From positions 37,745,549-37,809,548 of the forward strand of contig NC_088804.1 of NCBI RefSeq assembly GCF_011386835.1: DNA of 64,000 bases. Reading direction: 5' to 3'. The position numbers and the translations under genes were made by a program. The notes under the pieces are model-generated. The model had not been told where the DNA came from, did no database searches, and saw only the letters and a list, made by a program, of their open reading frames with translations. Source of the DNA: Chrysemys picta bellii. Taxonomy: Eukaryota; Chordata; Testudines; Emydidae. This document shows, in pieces, positions 21,792-32,560 of the stretch. Positions within the stretch are counted from its first letter, which is position 1; every line of letters begins with the position of its first letter.

Positions 21792-22770
21792 ATACATTTT
21801 GTGCATCTAAACTCTAATAAAAATCAAACTTCCTATGCTGTAAAATATGGTCTTTGTTTGAACATCAAACCTACCACAATATCAGTTTTGAAAGTCTGAG
21901 CTAAATTTGAATATGATTGATTGGTTTTACGTGTCACTTGAGACTGCGAACGAAGGAGCTGGGATGGGGAGAGAAAAGAATTCTAAGGAAAGCTTGACCT
22001 TGCTACCTTGTGAGTGGAGCACTTGGCTACAACCACAGACCAAAGCTCCAAACCAGAGGGGAGAATCTCCAGGCAGTGGCTCCAGCCCGTCTCTGCAGCC
22101 ACTCACTACGACCTCCTGGTTCCCGGCATGCAAAGTTTGTTTCTGCTCCTCCCGCCACGTTTCTGTACATGGCAGATGGCGAGGCCTCACCAGAGAATGA
22201 AAGGAAAGGCAATGCCTTCTCCAATGACCCAATTCTTAACTGAGTGCGGCCAGAGAGTCAGTGAAGGGGCCAGCTGCCCCTTTCTCCACTCAGTACTTAG
22301 CCTGGATGACAGCTACAAAGTGGAAATATCAGCTGGCCCATCTCCAGGGGAGATGAAATGGAGACGGTCGAGACCTGTGTTCCTCTTCCCATAATCCTCC
22401 TCTGCACTGCCCAACAAACTATTGTTTTGAAGCCTCCTATTGCTCTACTCTGTCTTCCCATGCTGGTGACTCCATGGGATTTAGGGCAGGCCAGGAAAGA
22501 CAAAGGGACCACGATCCATACAGACCCATTACAGGTCTGGGGAGTTAACTTGGGTGGGGAGCCAACTGCAGCAGAGATGAGCCTTTGCTGAATGCCCTCT
22601 GCTAGGTTGGCCTGGCTACATTGAGGATCCTTTCAGTTCCCTTTCAAGGGAGCACAGGGGAGGGTGTCCTATCTCACATGCACAGAAAGGGCTTTCCTTA
22701 GTTAGAAAACATGTTGGTACAAAAAGTGAATCATCCTTGGGGGAATAAAAGGAAGAGAAACCATGAGTTT
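21792..22770. other. No gene or repeat recognised
   Basis: A moderately GC-rich stretch with several overlapping frames on both strands (21927-22591). None shows a domain, and their mutual overlap argues against coding function. Confidence 0.4.
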
Positions 22771-22777
22771 ATGTTAA

Positions 22778-22898
22778 GCAGTGTGGTCCAGTGGATAGGG
22801 GTACTGGCCTAGGAGTCAGGAAACCTGGGTTCTACTTCCCTGGCCTCCTGTGAGATCCTGGGCAAGTCACTTCCCGACTCTGTTTCCCCTCGAACACT
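22778..22898 (+). mobile_element. MIR-type SINE, 5' half
   Basis: Starts near GTGTGGTCCAGTGGATAGGG and continues through CTAGGAGTCAGGAAACCTGG, TTCTACTTCCC and GATCCTGGGCAAGTCACTTC, the tRNA-derived head plus the beginning of the MIR core in the usual order. The 3' part is not recognisable. Confidence 0.85.
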
Positions 22899-22936
22899 TT
22901 GTCTTCTGCTTAGATTGTATGGTGTGGGGATTGTGG

Positions 22937-23124
22937 GCTAGATTTTCAAAGGTATTTAGGAGCCTAACGTTGCAGATAGATGCCTAGTGGGTTTTTGAAA
23001 AGTACCTGCTATGGCTAGATGGCGAACTCCAATGATGTACATGGCATTTAGATGTCTTTTTGGAAATCTCATGAGGTGTTTATCTGCATCTTTAGGACTC
23101 TAAATACCTTTGAAAATCTGGCCA
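22937..23124. mobile_element. 188-bp palindromic MITE (GATTTTCAAAGG family)
   Basis: The left arm (GGCTAGATTTTCAAAGG, then TATTTAGGAGCC) mirrors the right arm (CTAAATACC, then TTTGAAAATCTGGCC). Inner blocks, TGCAGATAGATGCC and TTATCTGCATC, also pair. This is an amniote-wide palindromic family; half copies lie at 9195-9285 and a related one at 28756-28858. Confidence 0.75.
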
Positions 23125-24790
23125 TGTGCCTAGCTCAGCTGGGCCTTGATTTTAGTGGGCGTCTGTAGGTGCAAATACTAGGCTTTAGATTACAGGGGAA
23201 AAGTTCACGAGGTCATGCAGGATTTGTGAACCCCCAAAAGAGTCTGATAGGTTCCCAAAACTGGCCCCTGTGAGGTTCATCCATTCCATTATCTTTGGGG
23301 AACAATAAACTGCAGCTCTGCTTAACCTGCCACTGTCCATTCTCAGCAAAGCTCAAAGCATCTGGAGTACAAAGTGTGACCCTTTTTTGTTGCTGGTAGA
23401 TTGCCGCAAGATAGAGACCATGTAGTCTGATGTACTGTGCTAGGGTAAAAATATAATACGCTGTGCTACCAAAGGCATTAACACTTTGAGGAGTCAGCAG
23501 ATCAGCGGCAGTGGTTAAACTCATTAGCGTTAGGTTAACTCCCATTGTGAAGCTTCTGGCTTCACATCAGAGGGTAATAAAACACTGAGCGCATCGTAAT
23601 AACTGTTATGATCAGGAAATTTGGGACATGTGTCAGAGAACAAACAGAGCCAGCAGAGGTGTTGGCCAATAATGCTGCTGAGGGTTCGGTGCCATTCCCT
23701 CCCCCCGCTTATGCACTTTATCAGCTTTTCCTCCCACTTTGGATGCAAACAAAGTCTGGCCCCTACCTGAGGGTCAGAGAGATGAGAAACAGTGTTACAC
23801 AGGATATTCCCAGCATTTTCAATGCTTCCTTTTCAGTGCATTACGAACGTCTGACTGACATGTCCTAGCAAAAGCGCTCTGGGTTCCTGCGGGAGCAGTG
23901 TGGCCATAAAACTCACAAACATAATAATAACAAAGTCATAAATTCTGACCTGTGGTACAGTACGAGTCGAATAACAGCTCCCCAGCTGTGGAATATATGC
24001 CCTTGTTATGTGAAGATGGCAGACCTCAGGGGTGAAGTTCATGTCATATTTGTCCCATCATGTAGCGCCAGACCTGTTTGATAAGCTCACAGCAGTCAAA
24101 ATCCCAAGCGGTAGGACAGACGCCCAGCAATGTTTTTAATCTGTTATGATTTACTGCTTATTTTGTAAGGGCTTTAAAAAAAAAAAATCCAGTGAGGGGC
24201 AGAAAACGGAGTTTGGCACCGAATGTGTGATACTCTAAGACATCTAAGCTTCCCAAGATGTATTGTCTTTAGAGGTTCACCCCTTGCATGCCAACCTATT
24301 TGGGGATAGATGCACCCTCCCTCCCCCCAAAAAGGCAGAGGAAATATCCCCAGTTAATTCCTGCTTATTATGGGTGTCATTCACCCTAACTCAGGAGGTC
24401 TGCTCCAGACCCTACGCACCTCTCAATACTTCCATAAGGGCTCAAGAGGAGCACAGAGCCTTAGGATGAGTTCTGTTCGGTGGTGAATTTCTCCCTACAT
24501 GACTGATGGGGTTTACGCAACCCTCACAAAGGTTAAAGGAGTGGTGGAGTGTTATTGGGCCAAGAAGCCCCCGATCCCTCAACAGCTGCCAGGTATGCTC
24601 CCTGTGGAGGACTGGTTTAATGGGGAGCTCAGGCAGTCAGGTGAGGGAAGAAGAGACTGGTTGAAAGAAGGCAGACAGTGTTAGTTGCTGAGGCAGAGAA
24701 GGGGCAGGACTGGGACTGGGAGTAAGACTCAAACAGGAGCCTGACCCCATCCCTGTTCTCCCCTTTTCCTTGATTCGGGGGGAAAACTGG
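23125..24790. other. No gene or repeat recognised
   Basis: No repeat ends or genes identified. The 110-residue minus frame at 23213-23545 and the short frames around 23530-24042 have no recognisable domain. An A-run lies at 24176-24188. Confidence 0.45.
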
Positions 24791-24795
24791 ACACT

Positions 24796-24970
24796 AAAGG
24801 TATGTCTACACTGTAGTTAAATGATTGTGGCTGGCGTGTGTTAGCTGACTCAGGCTCACGGGGCTTGGGCTGTGTCAGGAGCTGTAAAATTGCAATGTTG
24901 ATGTTTGGGCTTGGGCTGGAGCCTGAGCTCCGGGATCCTCCCTGCCCTGCCTGAGAGATCCTGGGGGAGG
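24796..24970 (+). mobile_element. Palindromic MITE, left half (TATGTCTACACTG family)
   Basis: Begins AAAGGTATGTCTACACTG and proceeds through GCTGACTCAGGCTCACGG and GTTTGGGCTTGGGCTGGAG to a GGATCCTCCC block near the presumed palindrome centre. The mirrored right half is missing. The same family in the opposite half is at 3041-3190. Confidence 0.7.
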
Positions 24971-24974
24971 GCAG

Positions 24975-25800
24975 GTTGTGACTAACCAGGACTAACTGGG
25001 CCCCTCAGATTTCCAAGACTCGGAGAGACTGTGTGGCCATGGTCTGACCACTAGGTCTGCTGGCCCCCAAATGGAGCCTGCTACAATGACATAGCCATTC
25101 TTGGTAAGCTGCAACTGTGGTAAATCCTGCTGATCTAGAAGAGTGAGTCCAGGGCATGGAAAATCCACTGATCTGTTTTGACAAGAGATCATGTAGTCTA
25201 GTGGCTAAAGTGTCAGCCTTATGTATGTGCTCAGAATCCCAACAATGAATACCTCCAGAGACAGGGAGGGAGATGGGTAGTTCTACATTGGCAGAGGGAA
25301 GGGTAAGATGGCCTACTTTGTCTTTTTTTCCCGTCTCTAATAGCTGGGAGGAAATATGTCTACTTTCAGTGAGCATACTGCACCGGGCTGGGGGAGTACA
25401 GTGACTGATAAATGGACATATCCAAACCCTGCCCAGACCTCATTCCCATGCTGCCCCTCTTCACCGCTCGGCAATGACACACAGTCCACTCTCGTATTCC
25501 TCCTCTATCTTACCCTACTGCTTGCACTCAGTGTGTTTCTATAGATGGACAGACAAGGAAGGCGGTGTGGGGATGACTCAATTGCCAACAAAGCAGTCAA
25601 TCTGTCTCGTCTTAGGGACATTTTAGGCATGGAATGTGAATTTCCAAAGGTTTCTCTTCTCTTCAGAAATTGCCAAATTCTAGAAGGTCTGCGATTTCCA
25701 TCACTGATTTCCCCTGTTGCTATGAATAATGCTGACATTTATACATGCTCCCTTTCCTCCAACACCTTGCTTTGGAGGAGGGTACTTCGAGTGTTTATAA
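24975..25800. other. No gene or repeat recognised
   Basis: Contains overlapping frames on both strands (25005-25738 and the start of a 158-residue frame at 25545-26021), none with a motif. No transposon ends seen. Confidence 0.4.
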
Positions 25801-25804
25801 TAAC

Positions 25805-25925
25805 AAAGCTTAGCTCTATATCACACTTTTCCACTTCAAAGAGCTGGGCAAACAGTCACAAATTAATCCTCACAATGCCCCCCTGTGAAGGAGGTAGGTA
25901 TTTGTACTGCAGCTGTTCAAAAGCC
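25805..25925 (-). mobile_element. MIR/L2-type tail fossil
   Basis: The blocks ACTTCAAAGAGCTGGGCAAAC, AATTAATCCTCACAATGCC and CCTGTGAAGGAGGTAGGTAT resemble the tail portion of ancient MIR/L2-type repeats read from the 3' side. Strongly diverged. Confidence 0.45.
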
Positions 25926-25929
25926 ATCT

Positions 25930-26745
25930 GTTTTGATTTGAAGAAAGGTGGGACACATCCTTGCGAAGCAGCCCTTCCAGCGGTTCAAAGTAGCTCTGAT
26001 TCCAGCTTATCTGGCTGGTGAAGGATCCCCCATAATGTTCAAGGAAATATGCAGCTGGAGTAGAGGCGGCTCCTACACAAGCCCTCCTCCCAGCTTCTGG
26101 TAAAGGGGGAATATCCAGCAGAAAAAGGGAGCTTGGCTGGGATATCTTCATCCTAGCAAAACCTGTTGGTCAGAATGGCCTCTTTGGACCATAGGCACCT
26201 GGTCATCAATTAGAGAGGCCCTAAAGCTGCTGACTTTTATCAGGGGGACCAGACTGAACCCTGAGCAATCCAGAACTGGGGGTAAAAACGGATTATGGGT
26301 GGCTGCTAGAGTGTGCTGTTCTCCTGGAGCCTCTGGGATATGAGAGAGAGAGAGAGACAAGAACCCGATCTCTTATGCTCATTAAATACCCCGTGGTATT
26401 TTCCCTGAGGGTTATGGGTATTAGCTCTGTTGTCCAGGCAAGTATCTAGTCTGAGAAAATACATCATGCTTTTACAAATTGGCCATGTATAATTCATCTT
26501 TGCTTCCTGGCCTGAACAATTCTATGCTGCTGTGACACTTATACTCCAGTTATGTTCTACCCCAGAGGTAGATGCATTTCAGTGGTTAATGGAGTGAGTT
26601 CAGTGCATGTGTGAAGTGGCTTTCTCTTCTACTCCTCTAGAATTTGGTCCATATTTGGAATTCTTTAGAGTGAAAAGTGCCACCTATTTTAAGTTATTAC
26701 TGTTGTCACATCAGTGAGTGCTAAAATAGGGAGCCTCATGGCCAA
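25930..26745. other. No gene or repeat recognised
   Basis: No terminal repeats or genes seen. There is a short GA run at 26341-26356. Confidence 0.4.
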
Positions 26746-26762
26746 GCTATTGATATTTATTA

Positions 26763-26912
26763 AAAAGAGTCCTGTGGCACCTTATAGACTAACAGACGTA
26801 TTGGAGCATAAGCTTTCATGGGTGAATACCCACTTCGTCAGTCTATAAGGTGCCACCGGACTCTTTGTAGTTTTTTACAGATCCAGACTAACACTGCTAC
26901 CCCTCTGATACC
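26763..26912 (+). mobile_element. Foldback Penelope-like insertion with 27-bp arms and 12-bp TSD
   Basis: The 12-bp sequence TGATATTTATTA flanks the element exactly at 26751-26762 and 26913-26924. Inside, 26764-26790 and 26840-26866 are inverted copies of a 27-bp arm (GGTGCCAC core) with one mismatch. The right part continues in plus orientation through ACAGATCCAGACTAACACTG to CCCCTCTGATA. The loop carries AAGCTTTCATGGGTGAATAC and CACTTCGTC. The structure equals the family 3' end preceded by its own inverted 5' segment, as in a snap-back or twin-priming product. Confidence 0.85.
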
Positions 26913-26929
26913 TGATATTTATTAGTTTC

Positions 26930-28750
26930 TCTGTTTGTTTCACTTTCCCTCCCCATGCCAGTGTCTGTCATTCAGAGGCTAGTTATCTCAGGTTTGAATG
27001 GGCTATTTCACCGCAAAGCTGTTCCATAAGGGATCATTGCCCAATAACTTGGTGGTGTGCCAGGAACAGTCACTCCTGATATCTCCTGTGAGTTCTCTCT
27101 AGAGGCCACCCACTCCAAAGACTGTATGCCCTTTCAAAAGGTAGTCCTGTGAAGAGATGATCATTGACCCCATAGTGCAACCTGATTTTTGGTGCTAACC
27201 AGATATATTCCAAGCAGTAGTTTATCAGGAATAGCAAGAGATACAGTAAATCAAGAGAACATTTTTTTGACTTTATTTATATATATATATGTATATATAT
27301 ATATGTATGTATATAGTCATACTCCACTGATTTTGGTTTTGCTGTTATAAAACTTGTAGTATAAATAAGCCAGGTCTGTTTCAGTTAAAAAAAAAAAAAC
27401 CACCAAAACAAAACTAATCTAATTTTGAGAGACTTGGAAGATCATTAAAATTTCATAACAGGAAAAAAAGTTGTCAGCTTACAATGTCTCCAGTGTTTAA
27501 AGAGCAGGAGACAAAGCTGCTGATTCGTATATTCCAGTTTATCCTGTGGAATAGGAAGGAATGGCCCCAGATGTAATTATAAGTGAGTGGTGCACAGAAA
27601 GAGTGGAAAAGCCTCAGGAAATCTGAATGTCTAAGAACTTTTCGCCAGCAATTAATCAGTTCTCCTGGGTGTACAGTATGTGCTTTTTTGTTTGTTTATT
27701 TATTTATTGCAAACTTCCTCAATTGTAACATATTTAGTTTTTCAAATTTGGATGTAAAGTTTTTTCTCTGTCTGCTTCTGAAATTCAGTGCCGTAAAAGC
27801 AATGAACATGTATGAAATGTGAAGCTTTTGGGGGGAGTTACTGAACTGAAATCTACAGTATGAAGTTTCATTGCTGGACTGAGGGCTTATTGACTTTTGA
27901 GTTTTATCAACCGAGCAAGCACCTTGAGAGTGAGATTAAAGAAAAAATTGAGTATCTGATTTCTGTGTTATATTTCTTTAACAAGCAAAAGAACACCAGG
28001 TCAGCTATTTAAAAAGATGTGTTGGGATAATGGTCAGATATTTTTCGATTGGTAGAATTTTCAAGAAATATGGGCTGTTCCTGGTCTTTAGCTCTACTTT
28101 TTTTTAAAACCATTAACATTTAAAAAAGCCAATTTAGATGAAACCTGAAAAATACATCAAATAGCAAAGCCTGCAAAGTCTTCCTTTGAAACACGACTCT
28201 AGATTTGAAGAATAAACAATGATACCATAGTACATCTTAAATTTAATAACTGGTATGTTACTGCAGTACAAAGTATAATTTATATTGTATTATAGCCTGG
28301 TTTATAAATACACCTGATCCCTCTTAAAGTCATTGTATAATGATTTAAAAAGATCATTATTATTAAATCGCTTGCTATATTTTATATCATATTTATTAAT
28401 GATCACAAACCCTTATTATATTATATTTTGTAATGAACCTATATTTATAACTTTAACTGTTATTTGTACCATTTTACAGCAATAAACATATAGGTTAAAA
28501 TATTTCAACTTTATTTTGTATTTCCCATTTTCCCCATTATTTAGCTGTTCTATTTTTTACAAGAGACACTGAAAAAAAATTCTTACTTACCATTTCCTAT
28601 TTTAAAAGTAATTTCTAGAACACTTAAAACTAAATATCAAATGCAAGAAGAATGCATTTAGTGAGAATTTTACATTGATAAATTATTGATTTTTGTTTAA
28701 AAAGAGGATTATAATTAAAATCCTATTTTATATCTATACAAAATTGGATA
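26930..28750. other. AT-rich, repeat-poor stretch
   Basis: About 1.8 kb, very AT-rich, with a TA microsatellite at 27275-27316 and no recognisable interspersed repeat. No coding signal. Lack of transposons could mean conserved non-coding function or simply old unrecognised repeats; the sequence alone cannot decide. Confidence 0.4.
27275..27316 (+). repeat. (TA)n microsatellite
   Basis: Alternating TA run interrupted by GTA steps (TATATATATATGTATATATA). Likely length-variable. Confidence 0.85.
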
Positions 28751-28755
28751 ATTAT

Positions 28756-28858
28756 GGGTGGAATTTTCAAAAGTGTCTAATTTGGAAGCACAAGTCCTAT
28801 TGACTTTCAATAGGATTTGTGTTCCTAAATCACTCGACTACATATGAAAATCCCACCC
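28756..28858. mobile_element. 103-bp palindromic MITE
   Basis: The left arm GGGTGGAATTTTCAAAAG pairs with the right arm ATGAAAATCCCACCC, with a central CCTATTGACTTTCAATAGG. It is the core of the same amniote palindromic family as 22937-23124. No clear TSD. Confidence 0.7.
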
Positions 28859-28859
28859 G

Positions 28860-29850
28860 ATTATTCTAAAACCTAAACCTATCCCCTATTTGTTTCTTAG
28901 AAATGTCCATCCCAGGAGGGGGGATTGTTTGTTTTTTTTATTATGTCCTGATTCTCGTCCCATTCTTTCCATTTTGTTTACTGTCAGTAAGTGAGACCCT
29001 GTGTTTTTTCAATCCTTATTTACAGGGTTATAAAAACGAAACATAAGCAGTTATTCCGTAAAGAATTTCAAGGGAGGTATATTGATTTATGATTCTACAT
29101 CTGCAAAGAGGTGTATTAATTTGATAGGTTTAAATTAAGTAAAGTAGATTAAACATGAAATGACAGCTTTGAGTGCATTATTGTTCTGATCATGTGTATG
29201 TAGCTATCCCATTGATTTTAATGGGACTTTTCCAGATAGGTACTGATCCAACTTGCATTGAGGTCTATGACTATATGGGATCAGACCAGTGGAGTGCTTA
29301 CAGGACTGGATTCTATATTTTCATAAGGATCTGCATCTTATTAATTTATAAGATAGAAAGATTATAGCCATTCAGTTGTTTAGACTATAGATGCAGGATT
29401 TGTTTTTATGCTGTAATGTTATCTTTTTCTGTATGATTTAATATTTATCAGTGGTTTTGTGTATGACACAAGTTTTTAACTCTTAAACAAATTAACCCCT
29501 ATGGATTGATGAGAGGATGTAAAAAAAAAAAAAGAACTTTTTCACCTAGAATCTGACTTGACTATTTTAAAAGTTAATTTAGGGCTTGGTACTGAACAAA
29601 CTCCTGTGGTGAGCAGAGTCACCTCAAATCCCACTCAATTCGCTGGGAGTCGAGGAAGCCCAGAGCTGTATAGGAATACTCAATGAACTGAAGGGTCAAG
29701 ACCCAATATTATACTTTTTGAGCCTATTTCTCCTTTTCATTGATTCGGCGTTACCGTTTATTTTTCTTCTTGTGATTGTTTTTCAAACTGAACAACATGG
29801 GAAAACTCTAATCTAGTTACTCTTTTCTTGAAGGCGTTTGTTTTTTTATA
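28860..29850. other. No gene or repeat recognised
   Basis: AT-rich, with an A-run at 29521-29533 and a small palindromic scrap CCCATTGATTTTAATGGGAC near 29207. No gene seen. Confidence 0.4.
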
Positions 29851-29856
29851 TGCTTA

Positions 29857-29950
29857 GATTGAAAGCAGTTTGGGAAAGGAAATGTGTTTTCACAGTATCT
29901 TGCACAGTGGGGTCCAAATCCTGACTGAGGGGCTTCTGTCATTCAAGCAA
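29857..29950 (+). mobile_element. L2-like LINE 3' tail fragment
   Basis: The order TTAGATTGAAAGCAGTTTGG, then CAGTATCTTGCACAGTGGGG, then TCCAAATCCTGACTGAGGGG follows the tail of the L2-like element at 32561-32695. Only about 95 bp remain. Confidence 0.6.
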
Positions 29951-29954
29951 TAAT

Positions 29955-30735
29955 TTTCCTTTTGAGACAACCTCATTCTTGAGAGTGTTAATCGCCCTCA
30001 AACAAGCAGAGGAGGGAAGAATATAGTGAGTGCTTCTTCTGGTTTGAGAGAGATTCAGTGCTGTTAGCATTCTACATCTTATTATAGGGTTTGGATTCTC
30101 AACCTTGATGTTGTGATCACCCTCCCCACATGGTTAAATGTGAAGGACCCCTGCCGAGATCCTGGTTAGATGGGAAAGGTGTCCTGGTATGGAGAAATTA
30201 ATGGGAGAAGGGAATCCATTATGGAAAAGGCTGAGAACCACTGGTATAAGGAGCATCTCTCAGATCAGCAGAATCTTTCAAAATGGAAGAAACTTTTTAA
30301 GGGTGGCTAGAGTATACATTGCTTAGGGCAACAGCTTAATGCATTTTTAGGAGCACTTATTGGCAGATACCATAAATATTGTCAGTACAGTTGGGCTTCT
30401 GAACTCTGCAAACCAGGGTAATTGTGGGTGCAGAGAGGTTCTTGTTTGTGCAATCATCCAGTTTGCATCTGCAAATGCTAGCATTCATTGTAGCGCACAA
30501 ATAAGAGATTTTGCTCCCACAAATAGGTGCACCCACAACTAGAAGTCATTTGGAAGTGTAGCCAGTAGGGCCAAATTCATTAGGGATGAAATAACTAAGA
30601 ATCAGTGACCTGTTCGTTAGATTTAGTCCCGGGTTGTTGAGGTTTAGGTGGGCCTAGCCCAGGTGCTCCTAGTGGTAAAAAGTTCAAATATGGGAGGAGC
30701 TACCTAGAGGAGAAGTGAAACATGAGTATCCCCAT
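29955..30735. other. No gene or repeat recognised
   Basis: No repeat ends, RNA genes or plausible exons seen. The frame at 30360-30542 has no motif. Confidence 0.4.
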
Positions 30736-30739
30736 CATG

Positions 30740-30992
30740 GTGCTGTGATCATTGACTGTCCATGTGTAGTGGTTAATCCTCTCTTTGAATCCCACCAGTG
30801 CCTGCCCCCTCTTCTCTATCACATCAAACATAAGCTGCTTGTCTTAACTTTCAAGGCCCTTCATGGGTTGCCCTACCTATCATCTCTCATTCATGTCAAA
30901 AGGTCGATTCCTGCCTTCGGTCAGTCCGTGATACCAGCCTCCATCACGTATATTTTACATTTTCAAGTAAGCTTTCTCCCATGCTGCCTCTC
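30740..30992 (+). pseudogene. L2-like LINE ORF2 C-terminus, segment 1 of 3
   Basis: Translation gives LFESHQCLPPLLYHIKHKLL and VLTFKALHGLPYLSSLI, matching the LINE C-terminal pattern that ends HWLPV..RI.YKL..LTFKALHGLAPPYLSDLI. The DNA is also the reverse complement partner of 39945-40250. It is followed by a GC-rich insertion, and the 3' UTR resumes at about 31241. Confidence 0.75.
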
Positions 30993-31240
30993 TTGAGGGG
31001 CCCACCGGCACCCGAATCATGGCCCTGCTCCCCTGCGTCACCCCTTTTCCCCCGAGACCCTGCCCCTGAGCTGCCCCTTCCCCAAACCCCTGCCCTTGCA
31101 CCTTCCCTTCCCCCAATGCCCTGCTCCAGCATTGCCTCTCCCACTCCAAGACTCACCTCCCTCACACTCCTCTTTGCCCCTCCCCACCCTCATCGCTTGT
31201 CCTTATGGCCGGAAAAAAGTGGGAGGGGTCATAGCCTCCT
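30993..31240. mobile_element. GC/pyrimidine-rich insertion within the L2-like LINE
   Basis: The C-rich block (CCCACCGGCACCCGAATCAT through CCTCACCCTC-type repeats to TGGCCGGAAAAAAGTGGG) separates the ORF end from the 3' UTR of the L2-like element. I remember similar blocks as part of GC-rich turtle DNA elements. No TSD could be defined. The 118-residue plus frame and the minus frames here reflect composition only. Confidence 0.45.
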
Positions 31241-31468
31241 GGCCCCCCCTGGAGAAGTTCCCTATAAACCTCAGCAAAACTACCTCCTCCTCCTCCTCCT
31301 CCTCCAAACCCTTACTTTAAATTCTCCTTTGCCATGATGCCTATAAATAAAGACAATCTCTGGGGTGCTGCTGTGCAGACAGCACTGCCTATCATTCTGA
31401 CCAAGGTTGTCTCATTGTTTCCCTGTACCCCCCTATCTGTCAGGCTGTATCCATCTGTTGTTTCTTGT
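31241..31468 (+). mobile_element. L2-like LINE 3' UTR, segment 2 of 3
   Basis: Blocks in order: GAAGTTCCCTATAAACCTC, an expanded TCC run (31283-31305), TCTCCTTTGCCATGATGCC, GTTGTCTCATTGTTTCCC and CTGTATCCATCTGTTG. This is the expected order of the L2-like 3' UTR. It is cut at 31469 by a hAT-type left end. Confidence 0.7.
31283..31305 (+). repeat. (TCC)n microsatellite
   Basis: CTCCTCCTCCTCCTCC run inside the L2-like 3' UTR. Confidence 0.85.
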
Positions 31469-31626
31469 CAGGGGTGAAAGTAAGGTGGTACGGGCTGGTA
31501 CGGCGTACCAGTAAAAAGTAGCTGCCAGTACCGGCCTGGACTGCTGACTTTAAAGTGCTGTTGGGTCTGTGTATCGGTCCAGCCAAAGCAACAAGCTGTA
31601 AAACCCGCTGACGATTGGAGCTGGCT

Positions 31627-31757
31627 TAGGGTGACCAGATGTCCCGATTTTTATAGGGACAGTCCCGATATTTGAGACTTTTTTTTTTTTTTTATATAGA
31701 AGTCTATTTCCCTCGACCCCCGTCCCAATTTTTCACACTTGCTATCTGGTCACCCTA
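31627..31757 (+). mobile_element. 131-bp hAT-type MITE (TAGGGTGACCAG family), 8-bp TSD
   Basis: Ends TAGGGTGACCAGATGTCCCG and CTATCTGGTCACCCTA. The 8-bp repeat AGCTGGCT is exact at 31619-31626 and 31758-31765. An internal T-run has expanded compared with the 123-bp copies at 9473 and 52110. It is nested in the composite insertion and is therefore younger than it. Confidence 0.9.
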
Positions 31758-31961
31758 AGCTGGCTCCACCAAATATCAGCAAATCTGGGTCCTGGTTCGG
31801 TGGGAAGATCACTCTGCCGCTCCTCAGACTCTGTCTCTCTGCGGTGCCCCTTCCCTTGCAAGTACTCTCCCAAACCAGAGTGGGGGTTACTCACGGTCCT
31901 TCACTGCAGGCCCACCGCAGTCAGCTCTAGGCACAGCAACAGTCTCTGTCCTGGCTCCAGT

Positions 31962-32257
31962 CAGGGCCAGCTCCAGGCACCAGCGTAGCAAGCAGGTGCT
32001 TGGGGCGGCCAATTCAAAGGGGCAGCACTCTGTCTGGTATCGGGGCAGCACGTTCGGGAATTCGGCGGCGGGTCACTCATTCCCTCTTTCCTCTTTGAGC
32101 TGCCACCGAATTGCCGCTGAAGAGGAAGAGAGGGAGGACCCGCTGCCAAACTGCCGCAGAAGAAGCGACGTGGTTGAGCTGCCACCGAAGTGCCGCCGCT
32201 TGCCTTTTTTTTTTTTTTTTTCTGCTTGGGGCGGCAGAAAAGCTGGAGCCAGCCCTG
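31962..32257 (+). mobile_element. 296-bp GC-rich hAT-type MITE, 8-bp TSD
   Basis: Ends CAGGGCCAGCTCCAGGC and CTGGAGCCAGCCCTG form an inverted repeat. GCTCCAGT (31954-31961) and GCTCCAAT (32258-32265) flank it, one mismatch apart. GCGGC-rich interior with several GCCGC(C)GAA repeats and a T-run at about 32206-32221. Short proline- or lysine-rich frames across it are spurious. Confidence 0.85.
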
Positions 32258-32560
32258 GCTCCAATGAAGCCACCAACAACCTCTGAGGCTCCCTGCTCGA
32301 TCAAAGCCCCAGCAGACTCCCAGCAGTAGCTTCTGGCTTCCTAGGAGCAGCTCCTGGTATGGACTGAGCTCCACACCAGCAATCTCACTACTTTTCCCAC
32401 AATGGAGTCCACCGCCTGATCTCCCTGCACCAGGAAGTTTCTCCCTCTTTCCCCAAGGCATCGTGGGAGGAGTTGTCTCTAAGGCTAGATTGCAGCACAC
32501 AGGCTTTTCCCCTGGAACACTCCCAATAAAGTTCAAAGGCCCCTCTAGTAAAGGGTGCCT

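Larger units (their letters stand above)
31469..32560 (+). mobile_element. Composite insertion beginning with a CAGGGGTGAAAGTAA hAT-type end
   Basis: The left end CAGGGGTGAAAGTAAGG and the following GGTACGGGCTGGTACGGCG block are those of the family at 21319-21783. The expected right end is not found before the host LINE resumes near 32561. The block 31766-31953 plus 32266-32560 is unrecognised sequence. Two further hAT-type MITEs (31627-31757 and 31962-32257) sit inside it. The 191-residue minus frame at 31961-32536 crosses a MITE and a poly-T and is not a gene. Confidence 0.5.

Noticed and set aside
25545..26021. 158-residue plus-strand open frame
   Set aside because: No motif, overlapping frames on the other strand, and no sign of splice context. 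It also crosses a MIR/L2-type fossil.
30981..31337. 118-residue proline-rich plus frame
   Set aside because: A composition effect of the pyrimidine-rich insertion and TCC run; it crosses the boundary between the insert and the LINE 3' UTR.
31961..32536. 191-residue minus-strand open frame
   Set aside because: It spans a hAT MITE with identified ends and TSD, runs through a poly-T tract as a lysine run, and shows no domain. Several frames are open here because of GC-rich composition.
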